Assembly: GCA_020698575.1 (NCBI GenBank)
Contig: CM036244.1
Location: 12,748,534-12,812,533, forward strand
Length of the DNA: 64,000 bases
Direction: 5' to 3'
DNA from: Bostrychus sinensis
Taxonomy: Eukaryota; Chordata; Actinopteri; Gobiiformes; Eleotridae
This document shows positions 43,978 through 54,780 of this stretch, piece after piece (within the stretch, counting starts at the first letter, position 1; each line of letters starts with the position of its first letter). The notes beneath the pieces are model-generated. The model ran no database searches, was not told the DNA's origin, and saw only the letters and a program-made list of their open reading frames with translations. The position numbers and the translations under genes were made by a program.

Positions 43978-44814
43978 TAAACTTTTATTCAAGTCATTTA
44001 ATTTTTTTTTTTTTTTTTTTTTTTTTGCAAAGTGGGTAGTAGTAGTATTAGTAGCAGTTTTAGTAGTTTCAATGGTTGCAGTAGTAGTAGTAAGTACGTA
44101 AGTAAGGGATAAAAGTTGTAAGTACTGAACCTGTTGCCAAACTCTGTCTGTGGAATTTGCCCTCTGACCAGATATATAAGTCTCAGCCAATCTTCTTGTT
44201 TTTTGACCATGGAAAAGTTTTTGGATTTGGATTTTGAAATTTTGGACTATGTCAACTTTACATTCATTTACCCTTGAACCTGCACATTTTACGTTTACTT
44301 TTCCTAACCCATATATCGCTGTATAAACCCATCTCTATTGTAAATATATAAATAATATAAATTGCGCTGGTTGTCTTTTTAAAGTGTATTAGCCAACACA
44401 CTGGACCGACAGAAGCTGCAACACACTAAGGCAAACCCATTAGGCCTAGAGACGGTGAAGTAGAGAAACCCTTCTTCACTGTCTCTATGCCTAATGGCTT
44501 TTTTATGCTTCTGGCAACATAAACAACAACAACATACAATGGTTTCCAGGCAGGCAGTGCGGGATGGGTCATGCCCACATCACAAGGACATCTCAACATA
44601 ATAAAGGAGCAGAGTTTGTTGCTGTTTTGTTGTTACACTTCTATCTCATCTTATACAACAGGATTTTGCCATCCTATACAAAGATAAGATATCAAATAAT
44701 GGTATCTGAAATTGGAAACAGCTCAGATGTTACTGACTCAATGGTGGACAGCAAGTGTGCCTCGGAAAAGGTCATCTCACAAAATAAGTTGTGTACATAA
44801 AATTGTTTAAACAA
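43978..44814. other. Unassigned DNA with poly-T and (TAG)n
   Basis: T25-type run at 44002-44026, TAG-rich at about 44036-44092, then unique A+T-rich DNA. Lys- and Thr-rich minus frames are repeat artefacts. Confidence 0.45.
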
Positions 44815-45105
44815 AAAGACAGAGCTGGAGATGTTGATGGTTCTCTGGGAATGACAAAGATGGACAGCTCATGGTTTTTGTTTTGGAGATAACACTGAGA
44901 TGGTTTGGACATGTACAGAGGAGGGAGAGTTAACATACAGGTAGAAGGATGCTAAGGTAGAGTTGAAGGCCTAGAGGAAGACCAAAGGGAAGATTTATGG
45001 ATGTATTAAAAAAGAACATGAAGTCAGTCGATGTGAGAGAAGATGAGGGTCAGATGGAGGCAGATGATTGGCTGTGGTGACCTCTGAAAGGGAGCAGTCG
45101 AGATA
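44815..45105 (+). pseudogene. LINE ORF2 C-terminal remnant
   Basis: Translation gives LRWFGHVQRRES near 44895-44930, then GRRMLR, RPRGRPKGRFMDVLKK (about 44970-45015) and a VREDEGQMEADDWLW-like end, followed by 'tggtgacctctgaaagggag'. This is the well-known C-terminal end of a widespread fish non-LTR ORF2. In-frame stops show it is dead. Reverse-oriented relatives are at 16755-16925 and 56575-56735. Confidence 0.8.
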
Positions 45106-45423
45106 TAAATACACAAAGTCATTCACATGCTCAGACAAAACTACTGCACTCATGTTGAAGTGCTCGTTTTTCTAAATCTTTCTGTTTCGGTCGATCATGT
45201 TAGAGCTGCGGCTGAAATGCCACTCATGACGCAAAAGCACTCGAAAATCACGTCTGTGGGAAAGTGCTGTAATGTCTGTAATAAGTTCCATTCATGCCCA
45301 GATGGCTGAATGGAGAGATCGAGATAGAAATGTTAGTAGTTCACTGTTAGACTATTTCACATAAGGTTGCATAATTAAGTCTTTATATGTTGCAGGCATT
45401 TTGTTTATAAATGACCTGTAGAA

Positions 45424-46485
45424 AAGTGGTCCCCAACCTTTTTATTCTTGAGTATCCCCTGAGTCATCTGTCAACATTTACTCATGTGGACGAGTCTTGA
45501 GATGTGGGCATTTAAGTCAACTGTGTTTATTACTATAGACATATGGAGCCTTTAACATAGGACCTACTTTATTGTAAATAGTAACAGTAATAGTAATAGT
45601 AGTAGTAAGCTTTTAACACAAATTTAAGATAAAAAAAATAAATAAATAATCTTGAAAAAAAAAAAATAATAATAATAATAATAATGCAAAATATATTATA
45701 TGGAATAATTAGATATAATAATTAATACTAGTAAATATATATAAAAATGAAAGAAAAGAAAATATTTATATAATATTCTTTAAACATTTTTATCAGTCAG
45801 TGCTTGTCTTGTTTGTTCTAATGTCAGGGTTCATCCACTTTTTTTTCCCAAAGAATTTTCCATGACTTTTCTATGACTTCCAACATTTTTTATAACATTT
45901 CCAAGACCCAAATGACTGAAATTACTTATAAATAGCATTGAAAATGTCCGGTGTGGTGCATGAGAAACTTTCTGCAATTTTATTTGTTAAAATTGGAAAT
46001 TTGTCAGTTGGGGGGAAAAAATTAAATAAATAAATGAATAAAATTTGGGGCTCTTCCCCCAGAAATATATTATTCGACTAATTTTACTGACTTATAGCCC
46101 ACACCAGTGATTAAAAGATAATTATGCTTGGTAAGTTGGTTTATTTTTAAAAAGTAAATTAAGATATAAAGTAACCATCAAGGCAGGCTGGTGCAGGTTT
46201 AACTAGGAGTGGTTGAATGTTACTCAGACTGTTAAGTTCCAAAACTTTTCCAAAACTTTACATCGAAATATAAAATTACAAAACTTTTCCAGGGCCTGGA
46301 AATTGCATTTTAAAATTGCATGACTTTTCCAGGTTTTTCATGACTGTATGAACCCTGTAATATTAAAAGAAATCACATCATTTCTTAATCACCTTGGACA
46401 AATGATGAAATAATTCAAAGTACCCCCTGCAAAGTGCTTGTGTACCCCTAGGGGTCCCTTACCCCTGGTTAGAAAACACCGTGGA
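45424..46485 (+). mobile_element. hAT-like element with a nested TIR element
   Basis: The left end AGTGGTCCCCAACCTTTTTA and the right end 'ttacccctggttagaaaaca' followed by CCGTG are inverse versions of the CAGTGGTTCCCAACC terminus frequent in hAT-derived elements. AAT- and TAG-rich simple repeats lie inside at 45585-45690. No transposase frame. Confidence 0.6.
45825..46357 (+). mobile_element. Nested TIR element (533 bp), TIR CAGGGTTCAT
   Basis: CAGGGTTCATCCAC (from 45825) and GTATGAACCCTG (46346-46357) are inverted. The flanking hexamers TAATGT (45819-45824) and TAATAT (46358-46363) match at 5 of 6, suggesting a 6-bp duplication. A reverse-oriented relative lies at 60240-60575. The superfamily is not assigned. 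Confidence 0.65.
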
Positions 46486-46489
46486 GAGT

Positions 46490-46705
46490 AATTAGGTGCT
46501 CCCTGCTCTTAGCAAGGAGGTTGTGGGTTCGATCCTCAGGCTTACATGATGTTTCTCCCACCATTCAAAGACATGCATGTGTTCGCCCCTGGTGTATAAA
46601 AGTGTCTGCCTGTCTCTGTCAGTGCCTGTCTCTGGGTCAGTCCTGTGGCCTCTGTCCTGGGCGCTGCTGAAGGCCCATAGCTTCTGGGATAGGCTCTTCC
46701 CATAA
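46490..46705 (+). mobile_element. SINE-like sequence
   Basis: 'agcaaggaggttgtgggttc' followed by GATCCT contains a B-box-like GGTTCGATCC. The downstream 'ttctcccaccattcaaagac' and 'atgcatgtgttcgcccctgg' resemble the body of common fish SINEs. The A-box portion upstream ('agtaattaggtgctccctgc') is degenerate. Confidence 0.5.
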
Positions 46706-48007
46706 GATGGATGAATTAATCCACAGAAATGGTTGACAAAGAAAATTTCAGTTACTGTGTCTTTAAAATGTAATAAAAATAGACAGGAAACACCTCAATC
46801 CCACAACAATTAGAAGCTCTTCCATTGTGATGAAGATAAGGTCATAAAGAGAGATGAACTTAAGAGATTTGCATAATGTGATTTCTAACTTAATGGAGTG
46901 AAGACACACAGCCAAAGCAACATTAGAGATGTGAAAACCTCTTTTAAGTCTGGAAGTTTGATGTGATACGAGGCATTTTTGTGAAGGAGGAAAGAAAAAA
47001 AAAACCTTTGTGGTATTATTTTTGGCGTCGTAGCTGGAAGGTGTTCTTCTCAGTTTTATTTCAGTTCAAATCGAGTTTCATGCCAGAGGAAGTGGAGGAG
47101 AAGCAGTGCTTATACTTTAATGTCAAGGTATCCACGCTGACATTTTGGGTTTTTTACTATGGACTATTTTTTCGTCTTTATAACATTTAAATGCATTGAT
47201 ATATTTGGTTTTAGAGCTGATTTGTGTTGAAGAGCATGCCTGCTTGTTGAATCACTGTTGTTCAAAGTCGGACCTGAGGCTTTTTATTCTGCGCTGTCGT
47301 TAATGAGGTGAAAAGTTCAAGTCTGAAATTGAAACGAGAGCATTCAAAACATTCCTCAAAATTACACTGCTGTCAAATTTCAATTACAAATCTTGTAACT
47401 TAAACCACCATGTGTCAGAAAGGGAATTTGGTGTAAAAATCTGCCAAATTACTCATGCAAATGATTCACTGTGGCCACCCCTGAATGAAAGGGAGCAGTC
47501 AAAAGGGACAACAGCAACAACTTAAGACATAATAATGCCATTGAAACTCTGCAAATTGTAAAAAGGATTAAAATGGAAAACAGTGATTCAATATAATATA
47601 CAAGGCAACATTCAAAGAGCAAGAAGTTACACCATTTTTGGAATAAGTTCAAAGATTACAGCACACACAACTTCAGTCACAAATGTTACTGCTGTATTTA
47701 TTTTTATGATCATTATTTATATAGCAGAATGTGGAATATGTAAAATTCATTGTATAGCATTGGGGCATGTACTGTAGGCTGACTGTTCAACTAAAAAATT
47801 AGACTAAAAGCCTGACCTTTGTCACTCAGCAAGGTTAGTTGGTGGAAATCTCTTGTGCTTAAACTTTGTTGTCTTTAACTATTTTCCACCTTAATTATAT
47901 AAACAGCAGCATAGAAGAACCTCCACCATAATTTTTATTCATCTTTCTTGGCTATTTTGTTTTTTTAGCAAACTGTCTGCCTCCTAGCCTGCAGAGAATC
48001 ACATTTG
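46706..48007. other. Unassigned DNA with two LINE scraps
   Basis: 'gattcactgtggccacccct' (47463-47482) with 'gaaagggagcagtcaaaag' and 'tgtctgcctcctagcctgca' (about 47974-47993) are short LINE 3' fragments. The stretch 46960-47340 is unique; its 75-codon frame shows no domain. Confidence 0.45.
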
Positions 48008-48009
48008 AT

Positions 48010-48530
48010 TTAGTTATGCAAAATCAACTTTCGACGTTATAATGTTGTTCCCTCATCAAAAACATACCTTGTGTTGTGCTTTGCTTCATTCATGCCTGCT
48101 TCAGTACTCCTGTATTCTCTGGCATAGCCATTCTGAGGTCTCAAAACACTCGGTTCCAAATCCCTCCGGCCTCTCTCACCAACCCCCTGCTCCAGGAAGC
48201 ACTGACCAATCAACAAACCCTCTACATCCAGTCTGCTCTCATTCATTTATCCAAAAATCAGTGTACAACTCTGATTTCAAACACTTTTATCATCATACAT
48301 ATTTCTCTTTCATTGTGTTTAAAAGACCGTCACATCTATGCCCTCTGCTGCCCTCTGCTGGTCTCATCACCTGTTTTTTTATGGCACCAGTAGAGTACTT
48401 ATTAAAAATGTTTTCTTTTAGACATATAATATCTTTAAAAGTTGTCAAACATGCAGTGCTTTTCTGTAAATGACCAAGATTGGTTTAAAAAAGATGAATA
48501 AAAGCATAATAATAGCCACTTTAACTAACT
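48010..48530 (+). mobile_element. MITE-B, near full length
   Basis: It begins 'agttatgcaaaatcaacttt' and ends 'gaataaaagcataataatag' followed by 'ccact' and TTAA. The body has 'gacgttataatgttgttccc', 'ttcattcatgcctgcttcag', 'ctctacatccagtctgctct' and 'ctctgctggtctcatcacct'. Open frames of 143 and 105 codons (48042-48473, 48076-48393) follow the repeat and are not genes. Confidence 0.8.
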
Positions 48531-49099
48531 GATCACTGCAACATAATGACGCAACAAAGGTTTAATGTTAACTTAAACTAACTGTCCCCTTTGATAATAA
48601 AGCTTACACTCTATCTCAAGGTCTCATTGCTCCCTTATTACAAATATTCTAGGTAATCCAAAAGAGCATGCCCTGTCTGTGTAAACAAAAAGTAAATTTG
48701 CAGACGCTAATGCGGTTCATTTTTATCTTTAAATGTGCACTGATGCGTTTGATGCCACAATGTGTACCATGTCCTTAAATCTCCACAGAAACGACCTTAC
48801 ATGTCATCAGTAAGTCACGTGTAAACAACACACAAATCACATGTGCTGAAATCACACCCAAACACGCAGCCGGCCATACATATTAATGAGAGATCACAAC
48901 CACCTCTTCTTTTTTTTTTTTCCACTAAGCTTTTGCCCTTTACCAATGTACAGCAGAGGACACAGAACTGCCACACATCCACACACACACACATGAAGAT
49001 ACACCGCACTGCTAAACAACAGTCTCTATGCTGCTACAACCTTGTTATTTTCCCATCCACCTGCTGCAAATAAAAATGCAAGAGCTGCCAGAACAGGGC
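48531..49099. other. Unassigned DNA
   Basis: T-rich tract at 48909-48921 and a short CA-rich stretch near 48971-48992. No gene recognised. Confidence 0.4.
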
Positions 49100-49520
49100 A
49101 ACAAATGACAGTCAAGGCTGAAGAGTGCCCCCTGCTGTTGCACAGGGGACCCGGGTCAGGAGCACCTGGCTTCGGTCACTCTACACAGCCATGCCTCTCT
49201 ATTAGCGTGGGGCTTAGCTGGCGGTGGAGAGCTGGTCGATATGATATTGTGTTATGAAACCGCAGGCAGAAGCCGGAGTGAGCCGAGGCAGAGGTGGAGG
49301 CAGCAGCGGCAGCAGAGAGGTGCCGGGACTGAGGAGCGAGGGCAAGAGAAGCTCAAGATAAAGTGCAGGAGGGGAAAAAAACTGTTTAATACCAAGAAGA
49401 CTAGAGGTATTGATTGGAATTATGAGAAACTTGGCAAAAGTGAATCAATAAAAGAGAAGATAGAGATGGTTAAGAAAAAGATTGGTGATCTCAGCCAAAC
49501 CAGACCAGTGATTTAAGCAG
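49100..49520 (+). other. G+C-richer patch with a 91-codon open frame
   Basis: An open frame at 49241-49516 encodes a basic product: an Arg/Gln-rich first half (RQRWRQQRQQRGAG), then a Lys-rich second half (KEKIEMVKKKIGDL) that could form a short helix. I recognise no domain. The first half lies in a CpG-bearing G+C-rich patch (49140-49350). It might be an exon or a chance frame in purine-rich DNA; no splice or homology evidence decides. Confidence 0.2.
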
Positions 49521-50019
49521 CACAAGGATCAGTAATTATATCTAAGTGCAAGCAATTGGCTGGAGCTTTTGGGTTCACTTTTAAGTGGATAGTTCAATGT
49601 GTTTCAATTAGACAATTTTGGATACTCCCAGTTTGGAAAAGCAGACAGGTGCACAGAGACTAAGCTAAGTACCACTGCTGAAATGTTCATTTTTAGCACC
49701 AAGCTAGTCTATATTATTGTCCCATCAAATGAGTAGGATAGCCAAATGTGTTTCAATTGCAGTTGAGCATTCTGAGACAAGATTTCAAGCAGATAGGAGC
49801 AAAAAAAAAAAAAATGTGTGTGTGTGTGGGAGGGGGGGTCAGGCCAGAGTAATATAGTAGTCAATACAGAGAGGACAGGGTCAGAGACAGAGACTGATGC
49901 TGAGACTGGTCACTGCTGAAAGCTGAAACTGGCTGCAACTATGAAGTCTGTTTTAGGCTTATGCACCTGGTCTATATCACCACCGGTTATTCTATTAAAT
50001 AGTATTATTTAAAAAAGTA
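49521..50019. other. Unassigned DNA
   Basis: A14 run at 49801-49814 followed by a short (GT)n. No gene recognised. Confidence 0.4.
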
Positions 50020-50523
50020 CACTATATTTCCAAAAGTATTAGCTCACCTGCCTTTACACACATATGAACTTAAGTGACATCCCATTTTTAATCCATAGGG
50101 TTTAATATGACATCAGCCCACTCTTTGCCTCTATAACAGCTTCAACTCAAGGCTTTCCACAAGGTTTAGGAGTGTTTATGGGAATTTTTGACCATTCTTT
50201 CAGAAGTGCATTTGTGAGGTCAGACACTGATGTTGGATGAGAAGGCCTAGCTCGCAGTCTTTGCTCTAATTCATCCCAAAGGTGTTGTGTCAGGTTGAGG
50301 TCAGGACTCTGTGCAGCCCAGTCAACTTCTTCCACACCAAACTCACTCATCCATCTCTTTATGGACCGTGTTGGAACAGGAAGTGGCCGTCCCCAAACTT
50401 TTCCACAAAGTTTTCCACAAAGCTGCATGGCTAGGTGCTTGATTTTCTACACCTGTGGCCATGGAAGTGATTGGAACACCTGGATTCAGTTATTTGTGAG
50501 TGAATACTTTTGGCAATATAGTG
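50020..50523 (-). mobile_element. Tc1-type transposon, internally deleted, copy 2
   Basis: TIRs CACTATATTTCCAAAAGTAT and 'atacttttggcaatatagtg' are flanked by TA (50018-50019 and 50524-50525). The minus frame 50147-50428 (93 codons) has the conserved end of a Tc1 transposase: WMSEFGVEEVDWAAQSPDLN, then LTQHLWDELEQRL, including the second Asp to final acidic-residue region, then PTSVSDLTNALLKEW. The gene's first half is missing, so this copy cannot transpose itself. Confidence 0.9.
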
Positions 50524-50525
50524 TA

Positions 50526-50939
50526 TAATCTGCAACCTATAACTACAATATTTAGTTGTAATATGAGTCTAATCATACTATGTAGTATAAAACTGAAGAA
50601 AATGAATGCTCAAGAGTGCTCAAATATCTTAAGAAAAAAAATTGGTCAATGCCAAAATTCTTCCTAAATGGATGGTGAGAAGGTTTCATTCCCATTGTTC
50701 CACAAAATGTTTATTCCATTGAGGGAATCTTCACAATCTGCAGTATAAGTTGCAATTGTCGCTACAATATGAGCATAATTTGTATTATTAGTGGTTTACC
50801 TTGTAAGTCTATAACAATATTACATTTAAAAAGTAGTTAAAAAGTTTACTAAAAGTGTGGACAACTGTGTTTAATAAAGTTTTTGTCTTTACTATGCCCC
50901 AAAAAACATCCTCCTTATTACTTTAAAGAAACTAGTTAA
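50526..50939. other. Unassigned A+T-rich DNA
   Basis: Nothing recognised. Confidence 0.4.
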
Positions 50940-51160
50940 ATATTCTCCATGTTTTCTACAAGCAATTTAAGTGGATTCTGCTTAGCTCAGGCAATTAGCT
51001 TTTGTTGCTAATTAGTTGGGAAATAACTTAACACTTCATTAATAAAGGGCAGGGAATATTTACTGACTTTGTGCAATAAACTATGAGAAAAGAGGAGCTG
51101 AGTAAACACAAAAACGCTGCGTATAAATGAAAGTGCTGAAGACCATCAACTGTTACTGTT
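50940..51160. promoter_or_regulatory. Candidate conserved noncoding element
   Basis: Clustered homeodomain-type words CAATTAGC (50991-50998), GCTAATTAGTTGGG (51008-51021) and TTCATTAATAAAG (51035-51047), and a forkhead-type GTAAACA (51103-51109), lie in unique DNA. Function inferred from motif density only. Confidence 0.3.
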
Positions 51161-51394
51161 TTAATAAATCAGGTACAGGTATTTGCAACTTCACTGTATC
51201 CATTATAACAGTATAGTCAATGGGTTGAAGTCGAAAGCAACAGTGTTTGAGGTTGATAGTTGAGAGAAGCTTGAGTTCAATTCAAGTTAATTTTGACTTT
51301 TACACAGAGGATGAACCAGGTTAGTTTCCAAGTTTCCATAAGAACTAGCTATGGCAGATAACACTAAAAACAAATCTCAACATTAAAGTTACGA
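51161..51394. other. Unassigned DNA
   Basis: Nothing recognised. Confidence 0.4.
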
Positions 51395-52115
51395 GTTAAC
51401 GTGGCTTTCTACCATGTTTTAATGTTGTTCCCTCTTTAAAAACATATCTGGAGTTGTGTTTTGTTTCATTACACATATCTAAGTAATCCCCTATTCTCTG
51501 GCATGGCCATTCTAAGGCCTCAAAACGTTCAGTTGCACAAAACTCCACCTCTCCCCGTCCACTCCAGGAAGCACTGACTGATTCAATTCATTAATCCAAA
51601 GAACAGCTGTTTCCACTTTTTTCCATTTTGTTGTACAATGGCATTGTGCAAAAAGTTGAAGAAAGTGTCCTGGTTTAGTCCTAGTTTAGGCCTGGTTTAG
51701 GGCTTGTTCAATCCTGGTTTAATCCTGGTTTAGCCCTGGTTTAGACCTATATTAGCCTTAGTTTAGGGCTGGTTTAGCCTGGGTTTAGACTTGGAATTGT
51801 ACTAATTTAGTCCTAGTTTACACCTGGTTTAGTCCTTTTCAGCCCTGGTTTAAACCTGGTTTAGTCCTGAGAGCTGTATTAGCCATATTTTAGTACTGGT
51901 TTAGCCTGAGTTTAGACCTGACATAGTCCTAATTTAGTCCTAGTTTAGACCTGGTTTAGTCCTTTTTTAGCCCTGGTATAGACCTGGTTTAGTCCTACTT
52001 AGTGCTTTTTTTCCCCTTTGTTTATATGTTCAAAAGATTGCAACACTCTGCCCTCTGTTGCTCTCTTTACCTGTTTATTTTATGGTATGAGTACTTTTTC
52101 TTCTTTTTGTCAGAT
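51395..52115 (+). mobile_element. MITE-B copy carrying an 11-bp minisatellite
   Basis: The left part (51395-51665: 'ctaccatgttttaatgttgt', 'ctggcatggccattctaagg', 'caatggcattgtgcaaaaag' then 'ttgaagaaagt') and the right part (52025-52115: 'caacactctgccctctgttg', 'ctctctttacctgtttattt') belong to one MITE-B copy. The minisatellite at 51668-52008 lies between. Confidence 0.75.
51668..52008 (+). repeat. 11-bp minisatellite (TTTAGNCCTGG family) inside MITE-B
   Basis: Units such as TTTAGTCCTAG, TTTAGGCCTGG, TTTAATCCTGG and TTTAGACCTGG repeat with an 11-bp period, the same unit as at 21250-21925. It lies between two parts of MITE-B that are adjacent in other copies. Confidence 0.9.
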
Positions 52116-52270
52116 TATTATTATTATTATTATTGTTATTATTTTATTTACAGTTTTTAAAGTTTAAAGTGTTGTTAAAATCTGGTTAACCATATACATT
52201 TCATTGATTTTCTCTGTCAATATTCCTTGCTGTCCATACTTTCTTACAGATTCTTTAATTCTATGTTGAA

Positions 52271-52274
<4 letters not shown>

Positions 52275-52366
<92 letters not shown>
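52275..52366. repeat. (AT)n microsatellite, 92 bp
   Basis: Forty-six uninterrupted AT units. It is a perfect palindrome and may form cruciform or slipped structures. Length in the assembly may be uncertain. Confidence 0.97.
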
Positions 52367-52368
<2 letters not shown>

Positions 52369-52469
52369 TGGTTGGAGGCTACAGAAGTTGAAGTTCTGTA
52401 TCACTGCTTGTATTTCTGGACAGCCAATTTCTAATAATATCTTGAGCAGAAACCTGTCCACACTGTTCG

Positions 52470-52698
52470 GGGCATATGCCTGGGGTAAAAGCTATCAAAC
52501 TGGACTGAGCGCTTGAAGGGCAGCCTGAAGCCCTGAGTAATTGCAGCAGACCAGCGAGGTTATCATCTTAAGTCACCCTCCATCCAGCTCCTGTCCGCTG
52601 ATGGATGAGAGCCAGTGGACAACAGGGCCATTGAGATTAATCCCGCAATAAAAAGACTATTACTCCTCATTGGGATCACCAGAGGTTCATTTGTTATG
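52470..52698. promoter_or_regulatory. Candidate conserved noncoding element
   Basis: Unique, complex DNA with a bicoid/Otx-type GAGATTAATCC (52634-52644), GCAATAAAAAG (about 52647-52657), and 'tgagtaattgcagcagacca' (52534-52553). No repeat or frame. Its texture, long non-repetitive A+T- and G+C-mixed words, is among the most CNE-like in the window. Inference only. Confidence 0.35.
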
Positions 52699-53707
52699 TT
52701 TTTTTTTTTTTTTTTTTTTTTGTATGACTGCCCCGCAATTAGACAACCTTGATGCAGAAGTCATCATCTAGACCTGCACAGTGGAGAGAATACGGAAAGT
52801 GTGAGTAGTCATGATAACAATGTGGAGAAAAATAGTGTGAATTTGAGTTAGGTGAGTTTTTAAAAGGTGAAAAGGGTTGGTTGGTCAGTTGACAGAGGGC
52901 AGAAGTGCACGCACCTCAGTAGCTGGTCCTAAATGGTTGTCTGTCAGAGCACCAGCGGCTATACACCTGCTCCACTCCCTTAAATGAGCTCATTATGGTT
53001 CAGACCGGCACATAGTGGACTGTGGACTGCGGACGGGAGAAGCAGAGGACAACAAGCAGGGGAGGAGGAGCAGCGTGAAGAGGAGAGAGGGAAAGAAAAG
53101 TGAAAAACAACCAAAAAAGTGATTCATAAAGTGCCCAAACACAATCAAAATGCAGCAAAAGCAAAAACAGGTCTAGACCATAATCTTCCATTTAGACAAA
53201 ATTAAGTTAGCTCTTAAAAGAACTATAATTAGGGAGATGATATGAGGTTGATTTACATAGAAGTAATGCAAGTCTCTCTGTGAACTAATCATTTCCTCTT
53301 CCATATATCCATACAAACGTTTCTTCTGCCTTTTGGCCACTTAGCCATGAAGAACATCTTAGAAATAATACCATCACTATAGCTTCTTGTAATGGATAAC
53401 CAAGTTTTGCTGCTTTCTTGCAAGACCCAAGACTTAAGGGACACTGGATCTGTGCTCATAATCTTACAAGGCTAGTTTTTTGACAAGATACACCAGGTGA
53501 AGGTACAGGGGGCTTTACGCACACTGCAACAACTCTTCAACTACTCTAATGTTTTCTATTAAAGTACGTAAGTTGTGAAAGTTGTTGTCCTTTAAGAAAG
53601 CCAATTGGTCTGGTCAATGTTTGTCATAGGGCTGACCTGCAAACATAAAACCTCACTAATAGTATGCATTTTTCAAGCAAATCCAGTGTCTTAAAGTGTC
53701 TTATCAA
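52699..53707. other. Unassigned DNA
   Basis: T22-type run at 52699-52721. No gene or family recognised; a minus frame of 63 codons (53000-53191) has no domain. Confidence 0.4.
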
Positions 53708-53708
53708 C

Positions 53709-53956
53709 AAGGCCGGCCCTTACTATAGGCAAAGTAAGCAACTGCATTGGGCCTCATGGGCATTAGAGGGCCCCTGCACTTCAGCATTGTTTTGAATGTG
53801 TCTGTAACTATGTTTATTTTTCTTTTATTTGCCCGTATGTCATTTTTTAGCCTGCTACTTATTTTCTATCATCTGAAAATGGGCACCAATGCCAATAAGG
53901 TGTTTTACTGTTTAACTAGGGGCCCCTCTTGATGAGTTAGTAATGTTTGCAGGTAA

Positions 53957-54010
<54 letters not shown>

Positions 54011-54132
54011 GCATTAATAAATAAAACAAAAGGTATACTGTGTTATTTTTTACTTTGTGTACAACATGATTGAGAGCCTTGGCCCCCAGACCTATCTGGC
54101 TTAGGGCCCCCAAATACAAAATTTCAACACTG
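53709..54132 (+). mobile_element. hAT-like MITE (GGCCGGCCC terminus) with (AAT)n
   Basis: It opens AAGGCCGGCCCTTACTATAG followed by 'gcaaagtaagca' and has 'aggggcccctcttgat' and a right part 'ggcttagggcccccaaatac'. This matches the general layout of a common fish MITE whose termini read GGGCCGGCCCT. The right terminus is decayed. The (AAT)n run at 53958-54008 lies inside. Confidence 0.6.
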
Positions 54133-54600
54133 CTTAACAACATATTTTATAGTTTTTGCACCTCCATGTAATAATTAGTCCTCATTGGCCTTAACTCTCA
54201 TTGGTAATATGAGAGAAAAAACTTTCCATCCTCAAAACAAGTCCTATTTAAAGGCTGTTTTTGTCTCCTTTTTTGCTGATTTTTTTTTTTTTAACAGCAG
54301 TATACAAGCTTCCTCTAGCGCACCATGTCGTCTTCTTTGATCTTCTTGGTACAATCTTTGACTAACATCTATCACCCCCTAAAAGTTCAGTACACACATT
54401 GACGTAACACAAATTGTTTATAGCATAAATGCTGTAATGGTAACAATGCTTGGAACAGATGGATCTATTTACTTACAAAATGGGAGTATAAATTAGCCTT
54501 AATGGGTCTTGTTTTTTTTACTTTTTAATGCCTTATCTGACTAGTGTTGTTTAAAGTACTATATGTCCATACCATATCATTTTCTTCTTCTTATCTTTCG
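54133..54600. other. Unassigned A+T-rich DNA
   Basis: T-runs at 54282-54293 and 54513-54520; nothing recognised. Confidence 0.4.
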
Positions 54601-54604
54601 TTTT

Positions 54605-54780
54605 TTTTCCCCTTTGCCCATCACTATAGCAGAGCGTCTCTTAATGTGCAGTGATTTGCATTTTAATTTGGCACAGTTCTTACTCTGGATGCCCTTCTTC
54701 ATGCATTTGTTTCCCTTTATCCATGCTTGGTACTGGCACAAAGAGTGAACTGGCTTGTGACCTCCTGTGGATAGATTATA
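54605..54780 (+). mobile_element. LINE 3'-end fragment
   Basis: 'atttgcattttaatttggca' followed by 'cttactctggatgcccttct' and 'tgcttggtactggcacaaag' then 'agtgaactggcttgtgacct' is one of the longest copies of the recurring LINE 3' region. The frames 54563-54748 and 54651-55049 begin in it and carry no domain. Confidence 0.7.

Noticed and set aside
48042..48473. 143-codon open frame, one of the longest here
   Set aside because: It lies wholly inside MITE-B, and parts of the same text occur in non-open form in other copies.
52261..52461. Tyr/Ile repeat protein frame
   Set aside because: It is an artefact of the (AT)n tract.
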